In this document: piece after piece, positions 5,910 through 6,904 of the stretch
Layout: each line of letters begins with the position of its first letter
Numbering within the stretch: the first letter of the stretch is position 1
From: Candidatus Cloacimonadota bacterium
GTDB taxonomy: Bacteria > Cloacimonadota > Cloacimonadia > Cloacimonadales > TCS61
DNA length: 6,904 nucleotides
Reading direction: 5' to 3'
NCBI GenBank assembly: GCA_030638385.1
Contig: DAOWES010000105.1
Location: 1-6,904 of the forward strand
Notes under the pieces: model-generated
What the model was told of the DNA's origin: nothing
The model's input: only the letters and a program-made list of their open reading frames with translations
The model's database searches: none
Position numbers and translations under genes: made by a program

Positions 5910-6500
5910 ATGGCAAAACACAAATTATTAACATCAACAATTATTCTATTGATCTGCTCATCATTAGCTGCTCAATTTAATATCAAAAATTTTTCTGATA
6001 CAGAAAAATATGGCTGGGAAGATATTCAATCTCAACAAATGGCTAGAAAAGAGCTACAATCCCGACAAAAATTATTGCAAATATATGAAATGGAAAAGCA
6101 ATCTAAAATTGGCAACATAATCAAATCTGCCATCACTCCCGGCTGGGGTCAGCTTAATACTCAGCACTGCACAAAAGGGCAAATTTTATTAGGTTTAGAG
6201 CTCATCATCGCAGGATCTAGTTATTATTTTTATGATCGTGCCTCAGAGGAATATGATCTTTATCTCGAGGCAAATTATATTGGAGATATCAAGCAACACT
6301 ATGAAGATGCTTCAACTTTTAATTTCTATTCCAAAGGCTTGATGATGTTTGGAATTGCTATCTGGGCCTATAATCTATACGACACATACCAAACAACTGA
6401 AGAATTCAATGCTAATGTTTGGAATAATATATTAAAACAATACCATAGTGAGAAAATCCAAGTTTATCTACAACCACTTGGCTTTGAGGTGAGGTTCTAA
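5910..6500 (+). CDS. DUF5683-like exported envelope protein
   Basis: The 196-residue product has an N-terminal signal peptide (positive start, hydrophobic residues about 6-20, probable cleavage near SLAA-Q at 20-22). A coiled, Gln/Lys-rich stretch (40-67) follows. Then comes KSAITPGWGQLNTQHCTKGQILLGLELIIAG (72-102), which resembles the PG.GQ.Y....KG......A signature of DUF5683 proteins found in FCB-group bacteria. Two short hydrophobic segments (about 92-106 and 142-156) flank a YDLYLEANY-like region rich in Tyr and Asp. The protein ends in QVYLQPLGFEVRF, a terminal aromatic residue as in outer-membrane beta signals, although there is little room for a barrel. AGAGG (5901-5905) overlaps the previous stop and lies 4 nt before the ATG. 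The family match was made by eye. Function is unknown; an envelope role is inferred from export and neighbours. Confidence 0.72.
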   Translation: MAKHKLLTSTIILLICSSLAAQFNIKNFSDTEKYGWEDIQSQQMARKELQSRQKLLQIYEMEKQSKIGNIIKSAITPGWGQLNTQHCTKGQILLGLELIIAGSSYYFYDRASEEYDLYLEANYIGDIKQHYEDASTFNFYSKGLMMFGIAIWAYNLYDTYQTTEEFNANVWNNILKQYHSEKIQVYLQPLGFEVRF

Positions 6501-6877
6501 TGAAAAAATTATTAATTTTCATCATAGTAATAATTAGTTTTTCTTGCTCTCTAAAAAGAGATAACCCTTTAGATCCAAATGCTAGTGGCATAGTTGAACC
6601 AATTAGAGTTAGCGGAATGGTGGTTTCACCTCCTGCTGCAAATCACATAAATATTTCATGGGATCAAACACCGGAATGTGATGGATATATTATCTATCGT
6701 TCTCAATCATATTATGGTGAATATGCTTTCCACAAAGAAATCACTCACAATGAAACCACTGAATTTGACGACTATGACTATATTTCAGGCACCCATTATT
6801 ATTACATGATCTCTGCTTATAAAGAAATTAATGAGCGCAAATTAGAGGGATTACGTTCGGAGAAAAAAACTTGGTAG
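6500..6877 (+). CDS. Small lipoprotein with a fibronectin type III-like domain
   Basis: The 125-residue product starts with MKK, a hydrophobic core and a lipobox-like ISFSC, with the probable lipidated cysteine at residue 16. A short linker containing NPLDPN (22-27), common just after the anchor of FCB-type lipoproteins, leads into a single domain of about 90 residues. That domain has a fibronectin-III pattern: INISWDQTPECDGYIIYRS (51-69), a central turn, then GTHYYYMISAYKEINERKLEGLRSEKKTW (97-125), where Y-Y-Y-M-I-S-A-Y matches the typical YYYRVSAV strand and the final S/W-containing strand closes the fold. FN3 domains bind proteins or glycans. The ATG overlaps the previous TAA by 1 nt, and GAGG (6491-6494) lies 5 nt upstream, so it belongs to the same operon. 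The protein is complete but short; binding partner unknown. Confidence 0.82.
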   Translation: MKKLLIFIIVIISFSCSLKRDNPLDPNASGIVEPIRVSGMVVSPPAANHINISWDQTPECDGYIIYRSQSYYGEYAFHKEITHNETTEFDDYDYISGTHYYYMISAYKEINERKLEGLRSEKKTW

Positions 6878-6904
6878 AAGAAAATCTTTTAAATCAGCTA
6901 AATC
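6871..6904 (+). CDS. Possible start of a further operon gene (TTG start, cut by window end)
   Basis: A TTG at 6871 opens a frame that stays open to the window edge (start codon then Val-Glu-Glu-Asn-Leu-Leu-Asn-Gln-Leu-Asn). GGAGA (6859-6863) lies 7 nt upstream, a good ribosome-binding position. It would overlap the FN3-lipoprotein stop by 7 nt, in keeping with the tight packing of this operon. Eleven codons are too few to identify a product, and the next gene may instead start beyond the edge. Confidence 0.3.
   Translation, partial: MVEENLLNQLN

Overview
The window is AT-rich (roughly one third G+C by eye) bacterial chromosomal DNA, densely coded, with frequent ATGA start/stop overlaps. No mobile element, CRISPR array, tRNA or rRNA gene was seen. 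Several traits point to a Gram-negative-type bacterium of the FCB (Fibrobacterota-Chlorobiota-Bacteroidota) and Cloacimonadota sphere. TrmD carries a GHYKEID motif where most bacteria have GRYEGID, a form I associate with Bacteroidota-like TrmD. There is a DUF5683-type envelope protein, and there are short lipoproteins with an N-terminal NPLDPN-like stretch after the lipid-anchored cysteine. A stand-alone Tm1570-type SPOUT methyltransferase after trmD would fit Cloacimonadota better than Bacteroidota. The taxonomic call is inference.

Left part (1-2152, + strand) is a ribosome/tRNA-maturation operon: the probable last codons of an upstream gene (a KhpA-like KH protein would be the usual occupant), then rimM, trmD, a Tm1570-type SPOUT RNA methyltransferase and rplS, closed by a strong intrinsic terminator. 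rimM/trmD and trmD/SPOUT overlap by 4 nt, so translation is probably coupled. rplS has its own strong AAGGAGG site, which fits the higher output a ribosomal protein needs. The order is that of the classical rpsP-khpA-rimM-trmD-rplS cluster with the SPOUT gene inserted before rplS.

Middle part (2166-3276, - strand) holds smpB (trans-translation) followed by a TerB-like helical protein of unknown function, converging on the rplS terminator. That terminator has A and T tracts on opposite sides and could serve both directions. The 158-nt gap between smpB and the next rightward gene contains an imperfect inverted repeat whose arms each carry a divergent TTGACA hexamer, and a perfect 16-bp palindrome just before the start of the rightward operon.

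Right part (3435 to the right edge, + strand) is an envelope operon: a WecA/TagO-family undecaprenyl-phosphate glycosyl-1-phosphate transferase, a TPR lipoprotein with a distinct C-terminal domain, a DUF5683-like exported protein and a small fibronectin-III-like lipoprotein. Genes overlap or are separated by a few bases, and a further gene may begin with TTG at the right edge. The first gene should start synthesis of a lipid-linked surface glycan. The next three look like exported, periplasm- or outer-membrane-associated partners of unknown role. This cassette is the least-explained part of the window. Nothing here shows a clear defence or mobile system.
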